NCBI RefSeq assembly: GCF_007858495.1
Contig: NZ_CP041663.1
Location: 186,001-250,000 of the forward strand
DNA length: 64,000 bases
Direction of reading: 5' to 3'
Source of the DNA: Mycoplasma anserisalpingitidis
GTDB lineage: Bacteria; Bacillota_I; Bacilli_A; Mycoplasmatales; Metamycoplasmataceae
Under the pieces are notes generated by a model. That model was given only the letters and a program-made list of their open reading frames with translations. It was not told the origin of the DNA and made no database searches. Positions within the stretch are counted from its first letter, which is position 1, and each line of letters starts with the position of its first letter. Below are positions 10,616 through 20,726 of this stretch, one piece after another. The translations under genes and the position numbers were made by a program.

Positions 10616-13600
10616 ATGAAAAAATCTAAATATATATTAACAGGTGCTGCAACTTCGGTTGTAGGTTTAACAAGTATGTTCTTTGTAAGTTGTGAAGATA
10701 AAAATAGTGAAGAGTATATTTATAAAACACATGAAGTTGAAATTGAATTATTATTACAAAAAAGTTCTCAAACATTAAATTCTATAAATGGTGGACTTGT
10801 ATCTGCACCATCAGACTACCCTGAATTATTAAATCAATACGAAGAATTAAATCAGAAATTTATGAATGCCAAAGAATCTAAAAAGATTTCATTAGAATAC
10901 TATAAAACTTTGGTTGAATTTGACAAAACACTAGTTAATAAGTTAAATGCAAATATTGAATCGAAACTAAATGAATTAAAAAATCAAATTAAAGAAATTC
11001 AAAAAGAAAAGGATGCTTTAAGTTCTTTAACTAAAGAAGAAGCAGAGCAAAAAGACAAACTAATTGAAAAATTAACTAGTGAGTTAAATAAATTCCAAAC
11101 AGAATTAAATAGTATTAAAAATACTTGAGTAAAAAGAAATTATTCAGCAAAAAATACTTTATTAGATTTAACTAAATTAACAATAGAAACTTTTGGTGTA
11201 TTGGAAAATAAACCTGAGTTAAAAACATTTTATGATGAATATAAAGAGTTTTTTAAAAATGAAAGTGTTAAATATAGTGAAATTTTAGAAGAAGAGGATA
11301 ATTATAGTAGTTTAAATAGTTTCACATACCGTATTATTCAAGCGGCTTTAAGATTATATTTAATTAACAATACTGCTGCAAACACTTTAGGTCTTTCTAA
11401 TAATGAGTTTCATTTTGTTCTTGATCCTAAAGTAGAAAAAAATATAGCTTTTGATTCTTTATTTGATTGGAGAATTTCTGATTTAAATAAATTACTTTCT
11501 CATTTAGAAAATAAAAATCTAGAAATTACAGATAAGGACAAAATAATAGAAACCATCGAAACAATTAAACAAAGATATAATGAAAAGAAACTAGAAGCTA
11601 AAAGTGCTTATGAACAAATTGTTTATTTTGGATATCTTGAACAAAATTATTGATCTGTGCTAATTAAAGATGGAACTACAGATGAGTATATTCCTCAATT
11701 AAAAGCAGGATTTAATGTTTCGGAAATACTTAACAATGGAAAAATTACTGATCAAAATGTCATTCAAAAAATTAATGACTTTACTATACAAAACAGAGAC
11801 AGAATTAATGAAATTGTTAAAAAATATTGAACTGATTTAAGATCGGTATATAATTCAAAAATTTATAATTCTTTATTTAATAATGCTTACGATTACAAAT
11901 ACATTTTATATGATCAAAGTGTTAAAAATATCAATGAAATTATGGGTAAATTATTCGAAAATTCTTTAGTTGATTTGAAGTTACAAGAGCAATTAAACAA
12001 GGAATTTTTCCAAGAACAGATTAAATCTATTAATAAAGAATCATCAAAAATATTAAGAATAGAAAATAATTCTTATAAAGGATTAGTGGTTGAATTATTA
12101 AATTCATTAGATGTTAATAGTCCGTTCCATAATGTGATTATCAAGAAATTTTCAGTTTTTGATAATTCAACAAATTTATCTAAAGCTTTTTCGTTAAGTA
12201 CAGAAACTGTACAAGAAGCTTACAATAGATATTTATCACTAAAAATGGAATTTGTTAAATTACAAACTACCATTAATGTTCTAAATATGTGAAATAATTT
12301 AGGAGTAAATCTCTCGAGTGATAATGAACTCCGTGAATTAATGCACCTAGATGAAGAATATAACAAATACATTGAAATATTTAATAAAACTAGAGATGAA
12401 GCACAAAGACTTGAGGAATTAAGAAAACAAACAACAGAGGCTCAAATAGCCAAAATTGAAGAATTAAAAGATTTAGTTTATCAAGCATTTGAAGACTCTT
12501 ATAGTGCATGAGATTTAGAAGATTTTACAGCCAAAAAACATACAATCATTGATTTATTAAATAAAGCTAAAAATGGATTAAATGAAAATTATGGTGATTC
12601 TAAATTATTAACACCTACAAGTGATTTAGATTATTTAGTAAGTTATTTTGATGAAAAATTCGAGGAAATTAAATCAATAGTAGCTCTCAATGATGATGAG
12701 GCTAATTCTAAATTTAGAGAAATAAAAAACATTGTTTCATCAATAAATTCAGAATTTGCTAATGTTTTAGATTTAATAAGCGGTGATACAAATCAAGTTT
12801 CTCCTATTGAAACTGAAACTAAGAAAAAAACTCGTTTTGAAAATTGAATGAATCAAATATCAAACTTAAAATCTAATGCTTCTGGAATCGAACAACAAAA
12901 AAATGCAATCAAAACAATTTGATCGCAATTAAATATGATCGAAAGTGAAATATATGATTATTATGAAGGTTTCGGAGATGAAATATTTAATAATTCATAT
13001 GCAGCTAAAAATGCTATAAGAAAGATTAGAGCAGAAATTATTAATAATGAATCATTAAGCGAAGAAGAAGTAAATAATAGATTAATTCAAGTTAATGAAC
13101 AAATCAACATAATTGTTGAAGATTTTAAAGATTTAATTAAAGTATCAGAAGATAAAATTAACAAATATAATCAAGATGCAGAGTTGAATCAACCAGGTTA
13201 TGAATTTAAACTTAAAGCATTAAATGCCAAGGCAATTAATGATGTTATATCAGGTCAAGAAATTTATGTTTTACTTCGTAATTTCTTCCAAGACCAAGAA
13301 AATTACATTAAATTTAGAAATAGTTTCTTGGACAAGGATGAGAAAAAACAAGTAGACCATGATGCTTATTTAATAACTACTAAAGTAACAAGTGATTACA
13401 TCGACACACAAAAATTCAAATCGCTTACTGAGATTGATATTACAAGCATTTTCTTTAGTGATGAGCGTGAAAACGATGATAATGTTTCAAATATTAAAGC
13501 TCAATTCAAAGCTGATTTAATGAATAAAGAGATGAATTACTACAGAGCATTAAATAAATTTATTTTCGCGGATGATAATACAAATATTGAAGAAATTAAA

Positions 13601-13807
13601 CAAGAAGTTTTTAAAACTAGAAATGAATATTACTCAAAATTGTATGAAAATGGTGTAATTATTGAAAATAACTCAACAACTAAATTTAGAACAGATGATT
13701 TAGGTGTTAATCCTTCAATCGAAAAAATTGTTGATTTGGTTGCTGAATATGCTCAAATAATCGCTTCACAAAAAGTTCTTGCTGAAATTCAAGAATTAAG
13801 TAAGTAG
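10616..13807 (+). CDS. Large coiled-coil surface lipoprotein
   Basis: A 1063-residue predicted lipoprotein. A basic N-terminus and hydrophobic stretch end in a lipobox-like FFVSC with the acylated Cys at residue 26. The rest is rich in Glu, Lys, Asn and Leu with long helical/coiled-coil stretches (for example around residues 115-160) and no recognised catalytic domain. TGA occurs in frame several times as Trp, so it would appear as four or more fragments under the standard code. It starts 13 nt after the ABC exporter, with AAGGAG before the ATG, and is followed by a terminator. Probably a surface-exposed adhesin or structural protein; this is inference from architecture only. Confidence 0.8.
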
Positions 13808-13808
13808 T

Positions 13809-13833
13809 ACTAGCTTAGGCTAGTTTTATTTTT
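13809..13833 (+). terminator. Terminator after the lipoprotein gene
   Basis: ACTAGC-TTAG-GCTAGT stem-loop followed by TTTATTTTT, immediately after the TAG stop. Confidence 0.75.
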
Positions 13834-13864
13834 CAATTCACTGATAAGTGATTAAACAAAAGAA

Positions 13865-13883
13865 AAAAGGACAAAGTCCTTTT
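13865..13883 (-). terminator. Terminator of the dehydrogenase/carrier operon
   Basis: 8-bp perfect stem (AAAAGGAC and GTCCTTTT, 3-nt loop) 12 nt beyond the dehydrogenase stop, with T residues following on the minus strand. Confidence 0.7.
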
Positions 13884-13894
13884 ATAAGTTGAAA

Positions 13895-14878
13895 TTATAA
13901 TTTGTTTTTGCAATCATCAGTATTAATGTATTCATTAATGTTATCTAAAGTATATTCAATCATATTTGATGCAGCTTCATCTGTATATGAACCGATGTGA
14001 GGTGTTACTAATAATCTTGGGAATAATTCGTTACAGTCTTTTATAAATTGACTATTTAAATCAAGTTTTTTACCAAAATATTCTGATTCATAGTTTAATA
14101 CGTCAATTCCTGCTCCATATAATTTGTTAGATCTGACTGCATCAATGATATCCTGATTATTTTGGATTTGCCCACGTGCTGTATTGATTAACACTGCACC
14201 ATCTTTCATTTTTGAAATTAAATCTTTATTGATCATTTCATCATTTTGACCTTTAAAATAAGGCATGTGAAATGAAACAACATCAGCTTGAGCAAGTGCT
14301 TGATCTAAAGTTAAATATTCTATGATATTCTTGAAGTTATCATTTGGATATAAATCATAACCAACTACTCTAGCTCCAAGGCCTTTAAACATTTTAGCAG
14401 CTTCAAAACCAATTTTACCTGTTCCGATAATAGCTACTGTACTATTTTTTAATTCTTTTGAGAATCCATTTGGATCAACAGTTAAATCACCATTTAATGC
14501 CTTGTGGGCAAAATAAAGCGATTTTCTTGTTAACATATGTGCCATAGAAACAGCTAATTCAGCAATAGCTGTTGGTGAATATGAAGCAACTCTAGCTAAT
14601 TTAATTCCTTGTTCTTTAGCATAAGGAATATCAATGTGGTCATAACCTACTGTTCTAGTGAATAAATATTTAATTCCTTTAGCTTTAACAGCATCTATAA
14701 TTTCTTTGTTAACTTTATCTTGACCTCTAACAACTACTACATCAACTCCATCAAGTAAATCCATTCTGTCGAGAGAAATAACTCCAGCAGCTAATTTAAG
14801 TTCATAATTGTATTTTGAACTTAATTTTTCGAATAAAGGTCTCTCAACATCTCTAACTCCAAAAAATAATACTTTCAT
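13895..14878 (-). CDS. D-2-hydroxyacid dehydrogenase (D-lactate dehydrogenase type)
   Basis: A 327-residue NAD-dependent dehydrogenase, most like fermentative D-lactate dehydrogenases. The nucleotide fold motif is IGTGKIGFEAAKMFKG (GxGxxG type). Catalytic-type motifs follow: NTARGQ with the substrate Arg, Asp/Glu around GIDVLNYESE, and the catalytic His in TPHIGSYTDEA. Two ATGs stand side by side; the second (14878) has better spacing from AAGGAGG than the first (14881). The stop of a carrier gene lies 16 nt upstream, so they form an operon, consistent with production and movement of a 2-hydroxy acid such as D-lactate. The exact substrate is not certain. Confidence 0.88.
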   Translation of the reverse strand: MKVLFFGVRDVERPLFEKLSSKYNYELKLAAGVISLDRMDLLDGVDVVVVRGQDKVNKEIIDAVKAKGIKYLFTRTVGYDHIDIPYAKEQGIKLARVASYSPTAIAELAVSMAHMLTRKSLYFAHKALNGDLTVDPNGFSKELKNSTVAIIGTGKIGFEAAKMFKGLGARVVGYDLYPNDNFKNIIEYLTLDQALAQADVVSFHMPYFKGQNDEMINKDLISKMKDGAVLINTARGQIQNNQDIIDAVRSNKLYGAGIDVLNYESEYFGKKLDLNSQFIKDCNELFPRLLVTPHIGSYTDEAASNMIEYTLDNINEYINTDDCKNKL

Positions 14879-14893
14879 CATTTCCTCCTTCTT

Positions 14894-16003
14894 CTAGATA
14901 AATACTACGTTTGAGATAATTACTCAAATTGGTAAGATAATAACTGCAAGTAATGTTGATAATGCTGAACATTGTGCGGCAAATTCTTCTTGAGTTTTGT
15001 ATTGAATAGCATATAAAATAACAACTGTAGCAGGTGGTACTGAAGCAAAAATTACCATTGAAATAGCAATTTCTCTATTGATTAATCCACCATAGTTAAG
15101 ACCTAGCATTACCAAGAATACGATAAGAGGTATTAAAATAAGTTTTTGAATACTGAAGATTCATACTCATTTGTCTTTTACAGCAAGTTTTAAGTTTGAT
15201 GCTGCAAGGGTAATACCAATTGCTATTCATGTAAGTGGTGATGCTAATGAACCTAAGTATTCAACGGTTTTGTAAATTCAAGGTGCAGTTATTTTTAGTT
15301 CAAATCACCCTGTAGTTCCTTTTTCACCAAATTTTGCAGCACCAGGAATCATTGTTGTTAATCAACAAACAAGACCAATGAATGTTGCAATAACTATTGG
15401 GTTTATAAAAGCAGTTTTCATAGCTTTTGTGATGTTTTGTCTATCGACACGAACACCAGAAACCATTACAAATGCAAATGAATATAAGAATATTCTATAT
15501 GGAATGTTTCACATGTTGGCAGAAATAACTCCATCATTTGGATATAAACTTTTAATTACGGGTAATCCAAAGAATGTTGTACTTCCGAAGATTAACATCA
15601 TTCAAATGATTAAAGCTCTTTTTTCTGTTAAACTTCCGTTTGGATTTGCAATTGTGTTATTTTGCATTTTTGAAGAAGCTCTTTTAGCACTTTCAGGGAA
15701 AAATTTAACTCATAGAACTGAACAAATGCTTAGTAAAATATAGAAAGCAAATGCAACTCCTAAAATAATTCCTTGTTGTTTTAATTGTTCTAATGAGGCT
15801 GTACCCATAAATCCTTGTAAAGCTAAGGCAGGAACAGAAATCGAAAGAACAACTTTACTAAGACTTCCTTTTCATTCTTTTTTAAGAACGTTCATTTTTG
15901 TTAAGACAAAACCTATACCAATGATAATTAAGGTAGCTAAGATAGCACCTCAAAGGTTAACATTGCTTAAAGTTTTGACTAAAACTTCTTTAATGTCTGT
16001 CAT
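14894..16003 (-). CDS. AEC-family transporter (auxin efflux carrier / malate permease type)
   Basis: A 369-residue membrane protein with about ten hydrophobic helices and the two-half organisation of the AEC family. Recognisable family-like segments are FGLPVIKSLYP in the middle and the C-terminal FASVPPATVVILYAIQY. It lies directly upstream of a D-2-hydroxyacid dehydrogenase on the same strand, which suggests import or export of an organic acid such as lactate, malate or pyruvate. TGA is read as Trp at many positions. The start ATG at 16003 has AAAGG upstream. Confidence 0.85.
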
Positions 16004-16215
16004 TTTAAATAACCTTTCTAAATTGTTTCTAATTTATTCTAATATTTATTTATCTTTATATTTTTAAGATGGTTTTTTTGATTAAAAAATATGAAAACAT
16101 ATTCACTGGTTTTTTACATAATTTATACTATATATTTAGTGAATAAAAAATATATTTGTTTACTCAACTACAAAATAGAAAAATTTTTCGCTAAAACTAA
16201 ATTAAAATAAGGATG

Positions 16216-16221
16216 TATAAT
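16216..16221 (+). promoter_or_regulatory. -10 box of deoB
   Basis: TGTATAAT 27 nt before the deoB ATG; an AAAGGAGA ribosome site follows. The rest of the 16004-16247 gap between divergent genes shows only AT-rich DNA. Confidence 0.55.
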
Positions 16222-16247
16222 ATAAATACTATTTTAAAGGAGATATA

Positions 16248-17435
16248 ATGGCTAGATTTAAACGTATTTTTATGATAGTAACTGATGGTTTGGGAATTGG
16301 ACCAGATCGTGATCAAAAAGCTTTTGGTGATAAAGGAGCTAACACAATAAAATCAGCTTCATTAGCTGAAGAATTTAAAATTGATAATTGAAAAAAACTT
16401 GGAATTGGTAATATTGCTGAATTAAATGGAAATTATCATGTTCCAAAACCACTTGCATATATGGCTAAAGTTCAAGAAGTTTCTAATGCAAAAGATACTT
16501 TAGCAGGACACTGAGAAATGATGGGAATAAAAACTCTTGTTCCATTCCCAACCTTTACTGAAAATGGATTTCCACAAGATTTAATTGATGAACTTTCGAA
16601 AGCATTTGATGGAAGAAAAATTATTTGCAATCGCTCAGGTTCAGGAACTGAAGTTATTGATGAATATGCTCAAGAGCAAAAAGAAACTGGTGCTATTATT
16701 GTTTATACTTCAATGGACTCAGTTCTTCAAATTGCCGCACATGAAGAATGAATTGGTTTAGATAACTTAAATAGATATGGTCGTGAGGCAAGAAGAATTT
16801 GTTCATCAAAACCTGAATGAAATGTTGGAAGAATTATCATTAGACCATTTATTGGTGAAGATGGTAAATACACAAGAACCTTTAATCGTCATGATTTTGC
16901 AAATCAACCAAGAAAAATGATTTTAAATAAACTACAAGATAAAGGTGTAGAAGTTATTTCTATCGGTAAAATTAATGATATTTTTGTAGGTCAAGGAATT
17001 TCAAAACACTTACCAAGCGGTTCGGATGATAAAGGAATGGATATTACAATTGAATTAGCAACTGAAAAATCAGAAAATAAATTTATTTTTACAAACTTAG
17101 TTCAATTCGACTCACATTATGGACACCGTCGTGATGTGCATGGATATGCTCAAAATATTGCTAACCTAGATGTTAAATTGGGCAAATTAATCAATGTTTT
17201 AAATGATGATGACTTGTTGATAATAACTTCCGATCATGGTAATGACCCACTTTATCCAGGATTCAATCATACAAGAGAATTCTTACCAGCAACAATTTAT
17301 TCAAAATCATTTAAAAATCCTAAAGTTCTCCCAAACTTTAATGGTTTAGGAACATTAGGGAACATTGTTGCGAGAAATTTTGGTGCTGAAATCGAAACTG
17401 AAACTGGTGATGATATTTTTGATCAATTAGTGTAA
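16248..17435 (+). CDS. deoB: Phosphopentomutase
   Basis: A 395-residue cytoplasmic enzyme interconverting (deoxy)ribose 1-phosphate and 5-phosphate. Alkaline-phosphatase-fold metal motifs are present: VTDGLGIG near the N-terminus, TSDHGNDP near the C-terminus, and [10 protein letters not shown] between them. The cap domain has [25 protein letters not shown] and the RPFIGE/FNRHDFA region typical of DeoB. Independent-type phosphoglycerate mutase is related but lacks these cap motifs. It links the nucleoside phosphorylases (deoD and deoA, 27 kb away) to deoC and the pentose phosphate pathway. It is monocistronic with its own promoter and terminator. Confidence 0.95.
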
Positions 17436-17437
17436 TT

Positions 17438-17458
17438 AAAGACATTTCGTCTTTTTTT
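17438..17458 (+). terminator. Terminator after deoB
   Basis: AAAGAC-ATTTC-GTCTTT stem followed by four more T residues, 2 nt after the stop codon. Confidence 0.75.
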
Positions 17459-17596
17459 ATTGCAGTATTAAATAAATAAAATAAAATTAAAATAATAAGG
17501 TTTTAATTTCTTATAATTATTAAAAATTAGCAACACTTTAGGATATAAAAAAGATAATTTAGTAAAATATATTAGATATTAATTTTGGGAGGAATT

Positions 17597-17923
17597 ATGA
17601 ATAAAAGCGTTGATTTAGATAGAGCAAAAATTATTGCTGAACAAATTGTTGAATTAAAAAGTAATCTTAGTGAACTAAACAAGGAATTAAAAGAACTTTT
17701 TAAGGATACAGATGTACCAGTTAAAGAGGCTTTATCTACTGGTGGACAACTAATTTATGAAATTGTTAAACCTAAGCCTAAATTTGATTATGTGACTTAT
17801 TCAGCGTTTTTATACCAGAGTATAAAGCAAGGTAAATCTTTAACTGAAGATGAACTTGATGATTTACTTCCTCAATTCACTATTGAAAAAAATGAACGTT
17901 GATCATTAAAGGTAAAAAAATAA
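17597..17923 (+). CDS. Hypothetical protein, first gene of the pncB operon
   Basis: A 108-residue protein I do not recognise. Residues about 8-42 form a charged amphipathic helix (heptad-like Leu/Ile spacing). A short central strand segment (GQLIYEIVKPKPKFDY) and an acidic C-terminal part follow. No signal peptide or membrane segment. The start has GGGAGG 4-5 nt upstream; one TGA near the C-terminus is read as Trp. It is 16 nt ahead of a transposase-related small gene and appears co-transcribed with pncB. It may act as a binding partner of the next protein, but there is no direct evidence. Confidence 0.65.
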
Positions 17924-17939
17924 ATAGTGGAGGTAATTT

Positions 17940-18374
17940 ATGACATTAAAGAAAATAAATGAATTAAAAATCAAAAAAACTTTAGAAATTCGTGATAAAT
18001 TTACCTTCATTATAAATGTTATGTTAAAAGCCGAATTTGAACTATTCTTTGAGAAACTAAATAATTTAATATCAAAAGATGACGAGAAAAAACCTCAAAG
18101 AAATGGTTTTTACAAAAGAAAAATTCAAACTAGGTATGGTTATGTTTATTATGACTATCCAAGAATCAGAAACTATAAATTTATTTCTGAAATAATGTCT
18201 AAACATAAAGTAAATCTACCTGAATTTGAAGAATTATTGACAATAATTCTAGAGATGAACCCAATTAATCAACCTGAACTTGAAGGAGTTTTGAGGGATT
18301 TTTTTACCACAAAATTATCAAATGAATTTTATAAAAAAGTTACTCCAATTATAACTAGATACTTAATGAAATAA
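17940..18374 (+). CDS. Small protein resembling the N-terminal half of IS256-family (Mutator) transposases
   Basis: A 144-residue protein. Residues about 50-120 follow the order found in Mutator-type transposases upstream of the catalytic domain: an RNGFYKRKIQTRYG stretch, a YPRIRNYKF stretch (compare the PRDRxGxF motif), a FEELL stretch, then a helix-turn-helix-like segment ending in TPIITRYL. The DDE catalytic half is absent and the frame ends in TAA with no continuation. No inverted repeats flank it. It has a good ribosome site and normal spacing inside an operon with pncB. This looks like a truncated remnant that may have been kept as a DNA-binding protein. Family assignment is by recalled motif pattern, so moderate confidence. 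Confidence 0.6.
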   Translation: MTLKKINELKIKKTLEIRDKFTFIINVMLKAEFELFFEKLNNLISKDDEKKPQRNGFYKRKIQTRYGYVYYDYPRIRNYKFISEIMSKHKVNLPEFEELLTIILEMNPINQPELEGVLRDFFTTKLSNEFYKKVTPIITRYLMK

Positions 18375-18396
18375 CAGTTATTTCGAAAGGAATTTT

Positions 18397-19404
18397 ATGA
18401 CAAACATGAAGAAGTATACAGCTTCTTATTTTGAAAAAACCAAAGTTATTCTCGAAAATGAGAAACCAAATAATGTTATTATTCTGCAATTTTTTCAAAG
18501 AAAGGATAATGCAATTTTAGCTGGAATGAGTGAAGTTTTAGAACTTCTCAAATCTCAAACTGATACATCAAAATATACAATTAGATATTTACCTGATGGA
18601 ACACACATAAATAATTTAGATATTGTCCTAGAATTGGAAGGACATTACCATGATTTCGGGATGTGAGAAGGTGTTATCGATGGAATTCTGGCTAGAAGCA
18701 CATCGATAGCTTCAAATGGATATGCTTGTGTTCAAGCAGCTAAAGGTAAACCAATAATTTTTATGGGTGATAGAGCTGATCATTATATTAATCAAGAAAT
18801 AGATGGAAAAGCTATTGCACTTGCTGGAATTAAAAGTGTTTCTACAGACGCTCAAAGACAAGAAGTTTCTGATGAAGTATTCGGTTCAGTTCCGCATGTT
18901 TTAATCCAAGGTTTTGGAGGTGATTTAGTTGCCGCAATGAAAGCCTATTATAAACATTTTCCGAACAATAAGCTTATTGCTTTAGTTGATTATCATAATG
19001 ATGTAATTTCTGAGTCGACTAAAATTTTTGAAGCAATGGGAGATAAAATTTGAGGTGTAAGGTTAGATACTTCAAAAAATATGGTTGATCATATGTTTGA
19101 TAATGAAGAAGCTCAATATGGAGTTAATGTCGAACAAGTTAAAAGACTTAGAAATCACTTGGATAAAATCGGTGCTAGAAACTATAAAATTGTTGTTTCG
19201 AGTGGTTTTAATCCAGAAAAAATTAAATTATTTGAAGATAACAATGCTCCAGTAGATTTTTATGGAGTTGGACAAAGTATTTTTAAACTTTCAAATTCTT
19301 TTTCAGCTGATGCAACCGTATTAAATGGTGAACCAGAAGCAAAAGAAGGACGTGGTTATAGACAAAATCCTAATTTAATTGTTTATAATTCTAAAGGGAG
19401 ATAA
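18397..19404 (+). CDS. pncB: Nicotinate phosphoribosyltransferase
   Basis: A 335-residue enzyme joining nicotinate and PRPP to give nicotinate mononucleotide, the first step of NAD salvage. Typical features are YLPDGTHINN, the WEGVIDGILARS helix, DRADHY, GFGGDLVAAMKAY, LVDYHNDV, the IWGVRLDTS strand and the phosphate-binding VVSSGFNPEKI/GVGQSIF region. It is shorter than E. coli PncB (about 400 aa) but in the usual range for mollicutes. The start ATG has AAAGGA 6-7 nt upstream. A YhcH-like gene follows after 2 nt. TGA is read as Trp twice. Confidence 0.88.
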
Positions 19405-19406
19405 TT

Positions 19407-19868
19407 ATGATTTTTGATAAATTGACAAATATGCACAAATATAAACATATCAGTAAAGAAATCGAAACCGCATATAAATGAATTAAAGAAAATGATATTA
19501 AAACTTTCGAAAATGGTAAACATCAAATTACTGATAAGATTTGACTTGTTAAAAAAGAAGTCAAACCAGTTGATATTAAAGATCTAGTATGCGAAATGCA
19601 CTACGAAACAATTGACATTCACTTATCATCAGGGGTTGAAGAATTAGTTGTTTTTGCACCTCAAATTGAATTAAGTGCTAAAGATATTCTAAAAGAGTAT
19701 GATAAACAAAGTGATACAGTGTTATTCAAAATGAAAAATAAAGAAACAGTTATGAATTTAAGTGAAGATTCATTTATGTTATTTATGCCTTTTGAAACAC
19801 ACTGTCCTTCAATTAATCCAAATATGGAAGTGTTAACTAAATATATTATTAAAATTAAAGTTAATTAG
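19407..19868 (+). CDS. YhcH/YjgK/YiaL family protein (sugar anomerase type)
   Basis: A 153-residue cupin-like beta-barrel protein. The family signature is visible: FENGKHQI, a central EMHYETIDIHL, and the late PFETHCPSIN, where the Glu/His residues would bind metal. Known relatives include E. coli NanQ (YhcH), an N-acetylneuraminate anomerase, and beta-galactosidase-associated subunits. It starts 2 nt after pncB, with AAAGGGAG before it. No sialic acid gene is in this window, so its sugar is unknown. TGA is read as Trp. Confidence 0.82.
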
Positions 19869-19928
19869 ATTAAGTATGTGAGCTAAGGCTTGCATTTTTA
19901 TTTTATAAATTTTGATGGAAATTATATA

Positions 19929-20001
19929 TATAATTAGTAATATGAAAAAAACTAAAGAAAATAAAAATTATTTAATTCTGGGTCAGGTAAAAAATGTGTA
20001 G
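19929..20001 (+). other. Promoter and 19-codon leaderless mini-ORF upstream of toxN
   Basis: TATAAT at 19929-19934 is followed 7 nt later by ATG (19942), opening a 19-codon frame rich in Lys and Asn and ending in TAG inside the left arm of a long hairpin. It may simply be the leader of the toxin transcript. I see no protein similarity. Confidence 0.3.
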
Positions 20002-20026
20002 AGAATAATTTCTCCACACATTTTTT
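19989..20026 (+). terminator. Strong hairpin between promoter and toxN
   Basis: A 16-bp stem with one A-C mismatch (20000/20015) and a 4-nt loop; the right arm ends in six T. Flanking GGGT and ACCC (about 19979-19982 and 20032-20035) could extend it. It sits where type III toxin-antitoxin loci usually place the attenuating terminator between antitoxin RNA and toxin. It could work on both strands. Confidence 0.6.
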
Positions 20027-20065
20027 CCGCCACCCTTAATTCTTAAAAAGATAGCTTTTTATGAG

Positions 20066-20536
20066 GTGGATATTGATTATTTAAAAGCGTTGTATGAAGA
20101 AGATAAAGAAATAAGCTACAATGAGAGTTATGAATATAAAACCAAACCACATTTAGGTTTACTTGTTTCTATAAATAAAGAAATTTTTGTAGTTCCATTA
20201 ACTTCCCCTAAACAAAAACATCCATATATTTCAAATAATTCTGATAGAATAGAAAAAATTTATGATGAAAATGGAAAATTCACTGGGTTGTTAATGATAC
20301 ATAAGATGATACCTGTTTATGAAAATATTATTAAAAAAATTAAGTTTGGTAAAAATGATAAATATACTGCATTGTTAGTTCAACAATACAATTTTATCAA
20401 GAAGAATAGAAGTAGAATTATTGGTAAAATAAATAGACATTATAAAAAAACGATTTCAAATCACAGGCTTAAGTATGATACAAATATAGCTAAGGATTTA
20501 GAATTTTTAAGTAGTTATATAAAAAGAATGTTATAA
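20066..20536 (+). CDS. toxN: ToxN/AbiQ-family endoribonuclease toxin of a type III toxin-antitoxin system
   Basis: A 156-residue RNase toxin. Family features: PHLGLLVSI followed by PLTSPKQKH (compare PLSSPKPKH), then LLMIHKMIPV (compare the conserved NMIPV), and a Lys/Arg-rich helical C-terminus beginning LLVQQYNFIKKN. The only usual start codon is this GTG, but homology seems to continue upstream as IAFYEVDIDYL, where relatives have Met followed by xFYEVD. An ATA at 20051 occupies the Met position, so the original ATG may be mutated or a rare start used. A pseudoknot-type repeat array follows 13 nt after the stop. Such toxins cut RNA and are neutralised by the repeat RNA, often as phage defence. 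Confidence 0.85.
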   Translation: MDIDYLKALYEEDKEISYNESYEYKTKPHLGLLVSINKEIFVVPLTSPKQKHPYISNNSDRIEKIYDENGKFTGLLMIHKMIPVYENIIKKIKFGKNDKYTALLVQQYNFIKKNRSRIIGKINRHYKKTISNHRLKYDTNIAKDLEFLSSYIKRML

Positions 20537-20537
20537 T
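20532..20537 (+). promoter_or_regulatory. Candidate promoter of the antitoxin repeat RNA
   Basis: TATAAT overlapping the toxN stop codon. A start site 6-8 nt later (about 20543-20545) would fall just before the first repeat at 20549. The -35 region is only a T-rich stretch, as usual in this genome. Confidence 0.5.
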
Positions 20538-20548
20538 TATTATGAACA

Positions 20549-20674
20549 TTATAAAGCATTGGGATTCGCTCCAAGTAAAATTAGGCGAGGTTATAAAGCA
20601 TTGGGTTTCGCTCCAAGTAAAATTAGGCGAGGTTATAAAGCATTGGGTTTCGCTCCAAGTAAAATTAGGCGAAG
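20549..20674 (+). repeat. Tandem array, three 42-nt units plus a decayed fourth
   Basis: Units at 20549-20590, 20591-20632 and 20633-20674. Unit 1 differs from unit 2 by one base (GGGATTC against GGGTTTC) and unit 3 differs at the end (GGCGAAG against GGCGAGG). A partial fourth begins TTATAAAGAATT at 20675 and then diverges. Because 42 is a multiple of three the array also reads as a repeated peptide, which I take to be accidental. Confidence 0.95.
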
Positions 20675-20726
20675 TTATAAAGAATTAAATCCACTAGGAT
20701 ATATTAAGTGGAATTATAATGTTCTT

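Noticed and set aside
10616-13807. Four separate genes or a pseudogene broken by stops
   Set aside because: All interruptions are TGA in the same frame; with TGA as Trp it is a single intact gene. The same reasoning joins the split frames of the PTS, MFS, protease and other genes.
16248-17435. Cofactor-independent phosphoglycerate mutase
   Set aside because: Same fold, but the cap-domain motifs ([29 protein letters not shown]) are those of phosphopentomutase.
20549-20674. CRISPR array
   Set aside because: The units are direct tandem copies with no spacers between them, and no cas genes are present in the window.
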